Program-made: the position numbers and the translations under genes | Source: Euryarchaeota archaeon UBA433 | GTDB lineage: Archaea; Thermoplasmatota; Poseidoniia; Poseidoniales; Poseidoniaceae | Length of the DNA: 27,476 nucleotides | NCBI GenBank assembly: GCA_002495535.1 | Contig: DAFX01000006.1 | Coordinates: 1-27,476, forward strand | Direction of reading: 5' to 3' | Shown here: piece by piece, positions 7,105 through 13,835 of the stretch | Layout of the letters: each line of letters starts with the position of its first letter | Position numbering within the stretch: the stretch's first letter is position 1 | Notes under the pieces: generated by a model | The model's database searches: none | Told to the model about the DNA's origin: nothing | Seen by the model: only the letters and a program-made list of their open reading frames with translations

Positions 7105-8820
7105 TCATTCGTGGTTGATACCTTTCCATGAATCGATGGCTCGATCGAAGTGGTCCCAGCCGCTGTTGTAGTAAATACCCAACAAATCAAAGACATCGTC
7201 ATAGTGAGTAAGGTCACGATCAACCATCCGTTGAAGAGCTGCTGCGCGCTTTAACATTTCATCGTAAATATCACGCTTGTTGGCGAAACCTGCCATAGCC
7301 GCAATTTTGTTTTCCAACAGATGGCTCTGGAACATACCGCGGAAATAGTGCTTGTCTTTGACAGGGTCCCATTCGAACATACCACGGGTCAGGACACCAT
7401 CGCTGTGTTTATTGTAGCCGATAACTTCGTCAATTCCAGTGACACGACGTGCAATCCCGCCGCCGGGTGCTTCGACAACTTCTTGGAAAATCGCAAAGTT
7501 CAGGTTGTCGAAGAAACGGATTGGGACGTTGATTGGGTCACCTGTGAAACGTTGAATCATCTTGACGATCGAAGAGGCGTGGAAGGTAGCAATGACCGGG
7601 TGGCCAGTTTGCATGGCCTGGAACGCTGTCGCTCCTTCAACACCACGAATTTCTCCAATGATGATGTAACGGGGACGACTTCGGAGAGCCGCTTTTAGCA
7701 AATCGAACATTTCCACCCGCGACTCTTCGTTCTTGGAAGAACGAGTCACCAAGCGTTGCCAAATCTTGTGGCGCACCTTCACTTCAGGTGTGTCTTCTGC
7801 GGAATAGATCTTCACGTTGTGGTCAATGAAGGGGAGAATGGCATTCAGGGTCGTAGTTTTTCCGGATGCGGTCTCCCCAGAAACGAGGACAGACATTCCG
7901 TATTCTAAGCAAATCCAAATGTAGGCTGCAACTTGAGACGAGATGGTCCCCCACTGAATCAATTGCGTGATTGAAATTGTTTCTTCGGCGAACTTTCTGA
8001 TGGTGAACGACGGTCCAAGCATAGAGACGTCGTCAGAGAAAATGATGTTGATACGGGAGCCATCAAGCAAGGCACCATCGATGATTGGCTTGTTGTCAGA
8101 GACGGGTCGGCCAATGCGCTCTGACATGGCGCGCAGGAACCTCGAGAGCATTTCTCGCTCACGGAAACGAATGTTTGAGGTGACCATTCCAAACACCTTG
8201 TGATCCATGTGGACGTGCTTCAATCCGATGGAGTGGATATCTTCCAACATTTCATCTGAGAGCAGCGGTTCAAGAGGTCCGTTTCGAATCAAATCGCGGA
8301 TGACGATGTATTCGAGGCGTGTGCGTTGTTCTTGGTTGACAACAAGTCGCTTGTCATCCATGCCTAGCATCTCCCAAAGACGGCCTTGGCGGCGAGGGCT
8401 CACACCAAGATCGGTATCGAGGACGGTGTAGCGCTCAATCATTTGACGCAGGATGTTTTCAAATTCATTATCCGTTGTGAAAGAGGGCGCAGTTGGTGCT
8501 TCTTGCAGCAAGGTTTCTGTGAGTTCTCTGCGGATGTTTTCCTCTTCTTCTGTCAGTTGAGGTTCCAAGCCAAACCACAGCACTTGGCCTCCACCTTCTT
8601 CATCTGCTGGTGGTTCGTAAATGTGAATGAAAATTGGCTCTTTAGCCAAGTAGATGAGGTTGAGCGGGCGTTCCTTTTTGGCATCCCGATCCAACTCTCC
8701 ATAGTATATCGGCCTTGAACCGTAGCGAGCTTCGAAATCACGAACCCAATCGGCAACGTGTGGGTGAGCAGCCATAACACTGTTCAGGTCGCCTTTGGCG
8801 TAGGGTGCATCATCGCTCAT
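7105..8820 (-). CDS. arlI: Archaellum motor ATPase ArlI (FlaI), type II/IV secretion superfamily
   Basis: A hexameric ATPase that powers assembly and rotation of the archaellum. 571 aa. The N-terminal domain (about 1-290) is followed by a RecA-like domain with Walker A GETASGKT at 315-322, an Asp-box region around AEDTPE at 341-346, Walker B RYIIIGEIRG at 384-393 with the catalytic Glu, and the His box TGHPVIATFHA at 405-415. All key residues look intact. ATG 8820 has a strong GAGGAGG 8 nt upstream. It sits between arlH and arlJ with 10-14 base gaps, so the three are translated from one message. Confidence 0.97.
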   Translation of the reverse strand: MSDDAPYAKGDLNSVMAAHPHVADWVRDFEARYGSRPIYYGELDRDAKKERPLNLIYLAKEPIFIHIYEPPADEEGGGQVLWFGLEPQLTEEEENIRRELTETLLQEAPTAPSFTTDNEFENILRQMIERYTVLDTDLGVSPRRQGRLWEMLGMDDKRLVVNQEQRTRLEYIVIRDLIRNGPLEPLLSDEMLEDIHSIGLKHVHMDHKVFGMVTSNIRFREREMLSRFLRAMSERIGRPVSDNKPIIDGALLDGSRINIIFSDDVSMLGPSFTIRKFAEETISITQLIQWGTISSQVAAYIWICLEYGMSVLVSGETASGKTTTLNAILPFIDHNVKIYSAEDTPEVKVRHKIWQRLVTRSSKNEESRVEMFDLLKAALRSRPRYIIIGEIRGVEGATAFQAMQTGHPVIATFHASSIVKMIQRFTGDPINVPIRFFDNLNFAIFQEVVEAPGGGIARRVTGIDEVIGYNKHSDGVLTRGMFEWDPVKDKHYFRGMFQSHLLENKIAAMAGFANKRDIYDEMLKRAAALQRMVDRDLTHYDDVFDLLGIYYNSGWDHFDRAIDSWKGINHE

Positions 8821-8833
8821 ATCATTGTCCTCC

Positions 8834-9562
8834 TCAGCTCACTGCAGTAATATCGACGATGAAGCCCATGCTGGGTTCAACACGCCATCCAATCGAGGTT
8901 TGAACTGGACCTGCGGCTCGTAGAAAACGTGTGACTACGATGTTTCGTTTGATTTCCCCACCAATCATTGTGGTTTGAAGATCGAGAACGATTTCAGCGG
9001 AAGCTCGCATGTTGTGCATCAATTTGTGATCCATTTCTTCAGGATCAACACAGAGCATCAAAGAACGGCCATCGGCACAAATTCGGCGCAAACGTTGCAT
9101 CATTGAGAACCGTTCAGATTCGCTCAATGAATCTGGCATCAGCGAACTTGCAGCATCGATGATCACGACGTCTGCAAGGGCGATTGCATCCGATTCGAGC
9201 AGTTCATTCAGCCCGACCTCGGGCAGTGCTTCAGCAATGGTCCCAAATCGGCTGAAAACCATGAGTTGCCCTTCACGTATGGCATCTGTCACGCCATAAC
9301 CAATGGATTCCATTTGTTCGATCCACCCGCGAGTGGTGAGTTCTGTGGTGATGACGAGCACTTTGACGCCGTTCTCGACCATGCCGTAAGCCAGGCGTTG
9401 TGAGATGAGTGATTTACCGCCACCAACAGCCCCTTGCAGAACATACAGGGAACGGTTTGGCAAGCGCAATCCCATTGAATCAGCCAATGAGTCAGTTTCC
9501 AAATCATATGGGAAACCATCTTCCTTAGGCTTATGTGCTGTCAAAAATGGGTCATCTTTCAT
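8834..9562 (-). CDS. arlH: Archaellum motor protein ArlH (FlaH), RecA-like regulator of ArlI
   Basis: A RecA/KaiC-like protein that binds ATP and forms a ring under ArlI. 242 aa. Walker A GAVGGGKS at 44-51 and Walker B-like VVIID at 132-136 are clear; after the Asp comes AASS rather than Glu, consistent with ArlH being mainly an ATP binder. ATG 9562 overlaps the arlG stop by the 4-base ATGA. The short N-terminus before the P-loop is normal for the family. Confidence 0.95.
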   Translation of the reverse strand: MKDDPFLTAHKPKEDGFPYDLETDSLADSMGLRLPNRSLYVLQGAVGGGKSLISQRLAYGMVENGVKVLVITTELTTRGWIEQMESIGYGVTDAIREGQLMVFSRFGTIAEALPEVGLNELLESDAIALADVVIIDAASSLMPDSLSESERFSMMQRLRRICADGRSLMLCVDPEEMDHKLMHNMRASAEIVLDLQTTMIGGEIKRNIVVTRFLRAAGPVQTSIGWRVEPSMGFIVDITAVS

Positions 9563-10050
9563 GAAAGTCTCACCTCTATATTCATTGAAGCACTTGAACG
9601 CAACCCGCTAACAGTTTCTGAGCCAACGATCACGAACAATTTGATATCGTTGCCCTCCACGTAAGGGGTGGTGCCAAAATTTGTATCTTGAAGTTCAACG
9701 ACGATGATGTCATTGGAGTTCCAGGTACCACTGTTTACAATGTAGGTTGTGATCGTTGCAGGTGCGGTTCCATTCACGAGCACAGCAATATCGTTCCGGT
9801 CGAGAGGATGCTCTCCTGTATTCTGCAGATAAAACGTGATTTCCTGAGAACCGGTTGTGTTCAAATCCACCATCATTGGGTCTCCAGCAAATTCTACACC
9901 AAGCTCATTGGCAAACGTGATGCTTTGCTGATCTTTTTGAGCAGCACGAGCCATGCTTGACCATTCGCTGATCAGAACTGCGCTCACTGAACTGGAAATC
10001 AACAGGCCCGTGATGAGCATGATGAAAGTGGATGCGCCGCCGTCTGCCAT
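9559..10050 (-). CDS. arlG: Archaellum stator protein ArlG (FlaG)
   Basis: 163 aa: one N-terminal membrane helix (about residues 8-28) in an archaellin-like position, then a beta-sandwich domain outside the membrane. Family features visible are the helix ending SAVLISEW, the strand QEITFYLQNTGEHPL, and SGTWNSNDIIVVEL. In characterised archaea ArlG caps and works with ArlF to anchor the motor to the envelope. GAGG lies 7 nt before ATG 10050. It lies 9 bases after arlF and overlaps arlH, the conserved F-G-H order. Confidence 0.88.
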   Translation of the reverse strand: MADGGASTFIMLITGLLISSSVSAVLISEWSSMARAAQKDQQSITFANELGVEFAGDPMMVDLNTTGSQEITFYLQNTGEHPLDRNDIAVLVNGTAPATITTYIVNSGTWNSNDIIVVELQDTNFGTTPYVEGNDIKLFVIVGSETVSGLRSSASMNIEVRLS

Positions 10051-10059
10051 AGTAAAGCC

Positions 10060-10719
10060 TCAGAGGGTTGTACCCATCGTGACCCCTTTGTGCGTGAACG
10101 CAAGTCGGTCATGGGTTGTCGGTGATTTCTCCCAAAACAATTCAAGCGTTTCGCCCGAATACCAGTTGTTGCTTGGCAGGCCCAGAGGCGCTGTGTTCGG
10201 AAGCGTTTCAGGATCAGTTCCGTCAATAAACATCCAGACTTGATTTATTGGAATTGTCGATTGACCATTATTTGTGAGGTTCGCAAATACGTACGTTTTC
10301 ATTTCGAGGGTAAATGTTGCTGTGGCTGATGGAGTTTGAGTGGGTGTTCCAAAAGAGACAGTTGGATTGGAAGCAGCACAATCGCCGGGGCTGGTGATCA
10401 CCACGGAATCGATTGTACCATTTACATCAACTGTGAAACTTCCACTGAAACCATCACAAGGTACACCGCCTGCTGACGCAGTCAGTGTTCCATTCACATA
10501 ATCCAGACCACCATCGCCAATTGCCACAGTCACGTCGTGAAGGGCAAAAAGCCAGATGTTACTGGAATCAACGGAAAAGCTCGGCACTGGTTCGGCGGCG
10601 GCCTCAAGCGAGTCCATTGAGGACTGCATTTGATACCCCATCGTTTGTACGGCCATGGAGAACACGACCAGCAACGAAACCCCAATGATGAGGCCGCCAA
10701 TCCCAACCGAGCCAGCCAT
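10060..10719 (-). CDS. arlF: Archaellum stator protein ArlF (FlaF), enlarged by an inserted beta domain
   Basis: 219 aa from ATG 10719. The N-terminal helix (about 5-27) is followed by an extracellular beta-sandwich that in other archaea binds the S-layer. The C-terminal part has the expected strands YVFANLTNNGQSTIPINQVW and WYSGETLELFW. ArlF is usually 120-170 aa; here residues about 68-140 look inserted: GGLDYVNGTLT, GTIDSVVITSPGDC, NPTVSF, a pattern like the GxGY...PTVxF beta repeat found in marine surface proteins. Cys88 and Cys114 could form a disulfide. The start is chosen because GAGGTGGAG at 10735-10727 precedes ATG 10719 by 7 nt; a GTG at 10731 is the upstream alternative. It starts one base after the preceding stop. 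Confidence 0.84.
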   Translation of the reverse strand: MAGSVGIGGLIIGVSLLVVFSMAVQTMGYQMQSSMDSLEAAAEPVPSFSVDSSNIWLFALHDVTVAIGDGGLDYVNGTLTASAGGVPCDGFSGSFTVDVNGTIDSVVITSPGDCAASNPTVSFGTPTQTPSATATFTLEMKTYVFANLTNNGQSTIPINQVWMFIDGTDPETLPNTAPLGLPSNNWYSGETLELFWEKSPTTHDRLAFTHKGVTMGTTL

Positions 10720-10720
10720 T

Positions 10721-11557
10721 TCAGGCTCCACCTCGAAGGGATCTCACGCTTCGCCATGAACTGACGAGCGATGAGAACGTAAGCAATTCTTTGTGTGGCA
10801 GATGATCATCAAGAGCAGATTCGGCTTCGCCGGGTGCTGCAAGTTGAACAATTGCCATAACAGATCGACCTTCTTCGTCGTTCAGCATACCAGAAGCCAT
10901 GGCTTTCTGAGTAAAACTGACTGCTGCCATCCCGGACATGTGATCCAGTAAGAGTGCAGAGACGGTCGGTGCACCAACGCTGTTCGCGTTTGCTGTTGCA
11001 CCTCGGGACGGGGCGTGCAAGAATGGGTTTGCTGCAAGGGCTTGCGCCTCATACAGTTCCACAAGCGGCGCTTCATCCACTTCCTTCAATCGATCGTTTC
11101 CGCTCACAGCGATGACTTCGCCAGTTGCAGTCACAATTGTGTCACCGCTCATTGCGTGTTCATCGCCGTCAACGGCAGGTAGTGCATCATCGTCCGCTAC
11201 CTCTGCTGGCGCAGGTTCATCGAGTTTGACTTCAACCGAACGCAAGACATCCTCGACCATGTCGAGGCGACTGCTGATCAATCGTTCAAGACCCGAAGTA
11301 TCCACTGTCGCAGATGTAGGGACTGCAGGTGCGGGTGCGAGGCTCGCTGCCACGCTCGGCACACTGCCAATGCTGTTCAGGCGTGCCTTGGTAGGACCCG
11401 GAGAGATGGTCCACGCATCTTCTTCGCCCAGTTCCCCTTCCTCTGGAAGTGGGACCTGCTCAATGGCGACGTTCGCCATAATCTTGAGGCGATCTTCTGT
11501 CAAAGCTGCGTCTTCATCGTGGTCCTTCTCAGCACTGTTGCCAAATGGCCATGCCAT
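10721..11557 (-). CDS. Acidic cytosolic protein in the ArlC/D/E position of the archaellum operon
   Basis: 278 aa from ATG 11557, with a perfect AGGAGG 7 nt upstream (11570-11565); a TTG at 11563 is upstream but overlaps the spacer. No signal peptide or membrane helix. The first two thirds are acidic and rich in Ala, Pro and Val, with likely disorder and one helix (SGLERLISSRLDMVEDVLRS). The last 90 residues look helical (VSALLLDHMSGMAAVSFTQK, then SGMLNDEEGRSVMAIVQLAA). In euryarchaea this slot, between archaellins and arlF, holds ArlC/D/E, which link motor and chemotaxis. I cannot see the classical ArlD/E motifs, so function is by position only. No ArlC or ArlE copy is nearby. Confidence 0.75.
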   Translation of the reverse strand: MAWPFGNSAEKDHDEDAALTEDRLKIMANVAIEQVPLPEEGELGEEDAWTISPGPTKARLNSIGSVPSVAASLAPAPAVPTSATVDTSGLERLISSRLDMVEDVLRSVEVKLDEPAPAEVADDDALPAVDGDEHAMSGDTIVTATGEVIAVSGNDRLKEVDEAPLVELYEAQALAANPFLHAPSRGATANANSVGAPTVSALLLDHMSGMAAVSFTQKAMASGMLNDEEGRSVMAIVQLAAPGEAESALDDHLPHKELLTFSSLVSSWRSVRSLRGGA

Positions 11558-11564
11558 GGTCAAT

Positions 11565-11607
11565 CCTCCTCTCTAAGGGCGCTTTTCCAAGCATTGCCCT
11601 TAGAAAG
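11565..11607 (-). promoter_or_regulatory. Intercistronic RNA hairpin between the second archaellin and the ArlD-position gene, touching its ribosome-binding site
   Basis: In minus-strand RNA, UCUAAGGGC (11604-11596) pairs perfectly with GCCCUUAGA (11580-11572). Three more pairs (one G-U) extend it outward to 11607/11569, reaching the first two bases of AGGAGG (11570-11565). Inside, after an unpaired AAU, GCUU (11592-11589) pairs with AAGC (11584-11581) around GGAA, a GNRA tetraloop. It sits just 3' of the archaellin stop (11612-11610). It may protect or delimit the archaellin message and lower translation of the motor genes. Structure is seen; role is inference. Confidence 0.6.
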
Positions 11608-11609
11608 CA

Positions 11610-12185
11610 TCAAACGACCTTGGCGCCTGCTGTTTCGTCCTGAATTGTGAGGGTCTCGAAAGTCGAGCCACCGGAGCCAACGTGCAGGTACAGGGTAACG
11701 GAATCGCCGATACCAATGGTACCGGAAGACACGCCACAGTTGTTACCGCCAACGTTGCCTGGGATTGTCATGACATATCCTGTGGATGGTGCCATGGTCG
11801 CCGTGTTACCGGTTCCAGTCGACATGAGTTGCACGTTACCGTTCGTGAGGGCACCAGAAACGATCACATCACAGAACAACTGGTAGGAGATCGTAGTGGT
11901 AGGTGTTGGTTCGCTTCCCGGTGCAAGCCGAACGAACAACTTGTAGTTGTCCTGGGATGCAGGGTCGACGTAAATTGCATTGATCATGACTTTTCCAGCC
12001 ATGTTGTCTGCAGTATCGTCGCCGGTCTTTTGTGCGTTTTGCTGAAGTTGTTCAGCAGTTTGAATGATCACTGCTGCTGCAACTGCTGCAACAAGGATCA
12101 AAGCGATGAAGACGATCATTGCGCCAATACCGATGGCTGCGATCTTGTCGTCTTGGAGGTCTTGGTCACGAATGTTGGACTTCAT
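11610..12185 (-). CDS. arlB: Archaellin (archaellum filament subunit), second copy
   Basis: 191 aa. A short polar leader (to about residue 14) precedes the hydrophobic polymerisation helix starting at IAAIGIGAMIVFIALIL and ending near EQLQQNAQ, the archaellin hallmark. A variable beta-rich outer domain follows with two cysteines. The prepilin-peptidase site is inferred just before AIGIG by alignment to methanogen KKG/ASGIG; here it reads DKIA, lacking the usual Lys/Arg-Gly. ATG 12185 overlaps the stop of the first archaellin as ATGA, with AGGTGG upstream. The signal peptide and helix match the first copy over 38 residues. Confidence 0.95.
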   Translation of the reverse strand: MKSNIRDQDLQDDKIAAIGIGAMIVFIALILVAAVAAAVIIQTAEQLQQNAQKTGDDTADNMAGKVMINAIYVDPASQDNYKLFVRLAPGSEPTPTTTISYQLFCDVIVSGALTNGNVQLMSTGTGNTATMAPSTGYVMTIPGNVGGNNCGVSSGTIGIGDSVTLYLHVGSGGSTFETLTIQDETAGAKVV

Positions 12186-12715
12186 ACGACCACCTGTCCG
12201 TCAGCGACACTTCCACCGTAGTTGAGAAGTTCGTATGTGAATCCGCCAGAGCCAGATTGAATCATCAATTCATGGTCTGCGTTTGCAGTTGGAGGGCATG
12301 TAGCAGGCGTGATGGTCACATCGTATGTGTTTCCAGGGTCGAGGGTTGTGAGCGGCGCTGCATCGCTGACAAGCGTTGCGGCTGAGAAGTCCCCGTAATC
12401 GTCGTTACCGTTGCAAAGAATAGCCCAAGAAACAGCCGAATCTGTAACAGAATCGGATCCCGGTGCCAGTTCGAAAGTGATGAACAAGTCAGCACTCGTG
12501 GATTGAATCACGATGCTCTTGATTGTCACTTTCGAAGCCAACAGGTCGGTTGTTTCTTCGCCAGTACTTTGTGCGTTTTGTTGCAATTGTTCAGCAGTCT
12601 GTATAATGACCGCAGCTGCAACCGCCGCAACAAGAATCAATGCAATGAATACAATCATTGCACCAATACCGATTGCAGCGATGTTATCGCTATTTTCGTT
12701 CGTATTTTCTTTCAT
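12182..12715 (-). CDS. arlB: Archaellin (archaellum filament subunit), first copy
   Basis: 177 aa from ATG 12715. Leader ending SDN, then the same helix as the next copy (IAAIGIGAMIVFIALIL to EQLQQNAQ), then a distinct beta-rich outer domain with two cysteines. The two copies are identical over 38 residues of the helix and diverge outside it, as expected for filament core versus surface. Start choice: GGTGA at 12725-12721 is 5 nt before ATG 12715; the alternative ATG 12727 has its nearest good site (AGGAGGGTG, 12751-12743) 15 nt away across an A-rich spacer. The leader lacks the basic residue normally seen just before the cleavage point. Confidence 0.93.
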   Translation of the reverse strand: MKENTNENSDNIAAIGIGAMIVFIALILVAAVAAAVIIQTAEQLQQNAQSTGEETTDLLASKVTIKSIVIQSTSADLFITFELAPGSDSVTDSAVSWAILCNGNDDYGDFSAATLVSDAAPLTTLDPGNTYDVTITPATCPPTANADHELMIQSGSGGFTYELLNYGGSVADGQVVV

Positions 12716-12727
12716 ATTTTTCACCAT

Positions 12728-12760
12728 TTTTTTTTATTTTTTCACCCTCCTGTGAGGATG
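12728..12760 (-). promoter_or_regulatory. Hairpin sequestering a strong ribosome-binding site, followed by an A-rich spacer, upstream of the first archaellin
   Basis: In the minus-strand RNA CAUCCUC (12760-12754) pairs with GAGGGUG (12749-12743), seven pairs including one G-U, closing loop ACAG. The 3' arm contains AGGAGGGUG, so folding would hide it. A 15-base A-rich run follows to ATG 12727. Because of the G-U pair the stem is better in the RNA than on the opposite strand. The A-rich run could alternatively be a TATA-type promoter element for a separate archaellin transcript with a very short leader starting near 12715. Confidence 0.5.
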
Positions 12761-12773
12761 GAATGTGAGCGGT

Positions 12774-13835
12774 TCAGGCGTTGCCTCCTGAACCAATGTT
12801 GATGCGCAAAGGCATGCGAATAAGAGCGACTTCATCTGGAGCAAGACGATTGATGAATGGGACTGAATCTGTTGTAAAACCCGGTGGTATCCAAGGTGAG
12901 AGAACGATGTCCTGAAGCGGTTCCATACTTCGGTTTTGAGCCCGGATGGTTGCGGTGATCTCACCGGTACGCATCTCATAGGAGGTGGCGATGGCAAGCT
13001 TGCGAGAAAGTGGGATTTCATCTGCTCCGTATCGGCGATTTGCCTTGACTTCGAAGCGAAGTGGTAGATTTCCGCCAGGCGCAATAATTGGAAGGTCGAC
13101 TGAGGAGGGCACGCAGGTCCAGCCTTCTGGAACTGGAGGCGCCAGTCGCATGTTTGGCATAGCCACTGGGCCGTCGTTGATGATGCGAACGATGAGAACG
13201 CCTTCGTCACCACCCGCTGGCCAGCGGGTGTCAAGGCCAAGCCAAAAGTGTCGGAAGAGGAAGGGGTTGAGCGTTGAGGTGTTGCCACCGATTAAATCGT
13301 CTACGAGGTGTTCAACTTCCCCCGCAGCAATGGCGACATCTCCGATTTCTGCCGCACCTGTTGCAGAACGAAGGCGAAGCAGGATAGTTTCGACTTCTTC
13401 TTCATTGATGCGCTTTTCATTCAGCAACCGATGAAGCATTGCAATGTTTCTTCGTAAGTAGAGCACGTCTTCTTCAAGTGAGGCAAGGGATTTTTCCGCC
13501 TTTTTGACAGACTTCCTCGCCTTTTTCAGATTGTGCCTGTTGAGGAACTCTTTGGCATCGGCAATATCAACCTCGGTCCCTGCCAATGAATTACCTTCAT
13601 CCTGAATCACGCCAAAGACAAGTGATTCGAGTTCCCGCGATGCGGACATGAGGCGGTCCGCCGAATCTTTGCTGGCTGCAATCGCCGCACGAGCTTCTTC
13701 GACTTCGCCTTCGGAAATGTCCGTAGAGGTGGCTAAGTCTTCAGTGATTTCCGAGACAGGTGCATCGAATTCGGCATCGAATTCATCCAGCACGAGTTCT
13801 GGGTCATCGATCACGTCGACCTCTGACTTAGGCAT
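12774..13835 (-). CDS. Cytosolic coiled-coil protein with C-terminal Ig-like (CARDB/NEW3-like) domains, archaellum operon
   Basis: 353 aa, no signal peptide and no membrane segment. Residues 1-45 are strongly acidic; about 46-185 form charged helices, likely coiled coil (for example KKARKSVKKAEKSLASLEED). About 195-353 contain two beta-sandwich-like repeats with IRIINDGPVAM-type and LAPDEVALIRM strands and the motifs PPVPEGW and PWIPPGF, as in CARDB/NEW3 domains that normally occur outside cells. ATG 13835 is preceded by AGGAGGTGA 6 nt away. The start overlaps the 3' end of the large surface-protein gene by 8 bases, so the two are translationally coupled. Homology to a known motor protein (such as crenarchaeal ArlX) is not visible. 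Confidence 0.82.
   Translation of the reverse strand: MPKSEVDVIDDPELVLDEFDAEFDAPVSEITEDLATSTDISEGEVEEARAAIAASKDSADRLMSASRELESLVFGVIQDEGNSLAGTEVDIADAKEFLNRHNLKKARKSVKKAEKSLASLEEDVLYLRRNIAMLHRLLNEKRINEEEVETILLRLRSATGAAEIGDVAIAAGEVEHLVDDLIGGNTSTLNPFLFRHFWLGLDTRWPAGGDEGVLIVRIINDGPVAMPNMRLAPPVPEGWTCVPSSVDLPIIAPGGNLPLRFEVKANRRYGADEIPLSRKLAIATSYEMRTGEITATIRAQNRSMEPLQDIVLSPWIPPGFTTDSVPFINRLAPDEVALIRMPLRINIGSGGNA

Noticed and set aside
11112..11576. 154-aa plus-strand frame opposite the ArlD-position gene
   Set aside because: Ser/Thr-rich low-complexity product mirroring the acidic/Ala-rich minus gene, which has a perfect AGGAGG and operon position.
12727..12742. T-run on the plus strand as a transcription terminator
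   Set aside because: No plus-strand gene runs into it; on the coding minus strand it is an A-run and cannot act as a U-tract terminator.
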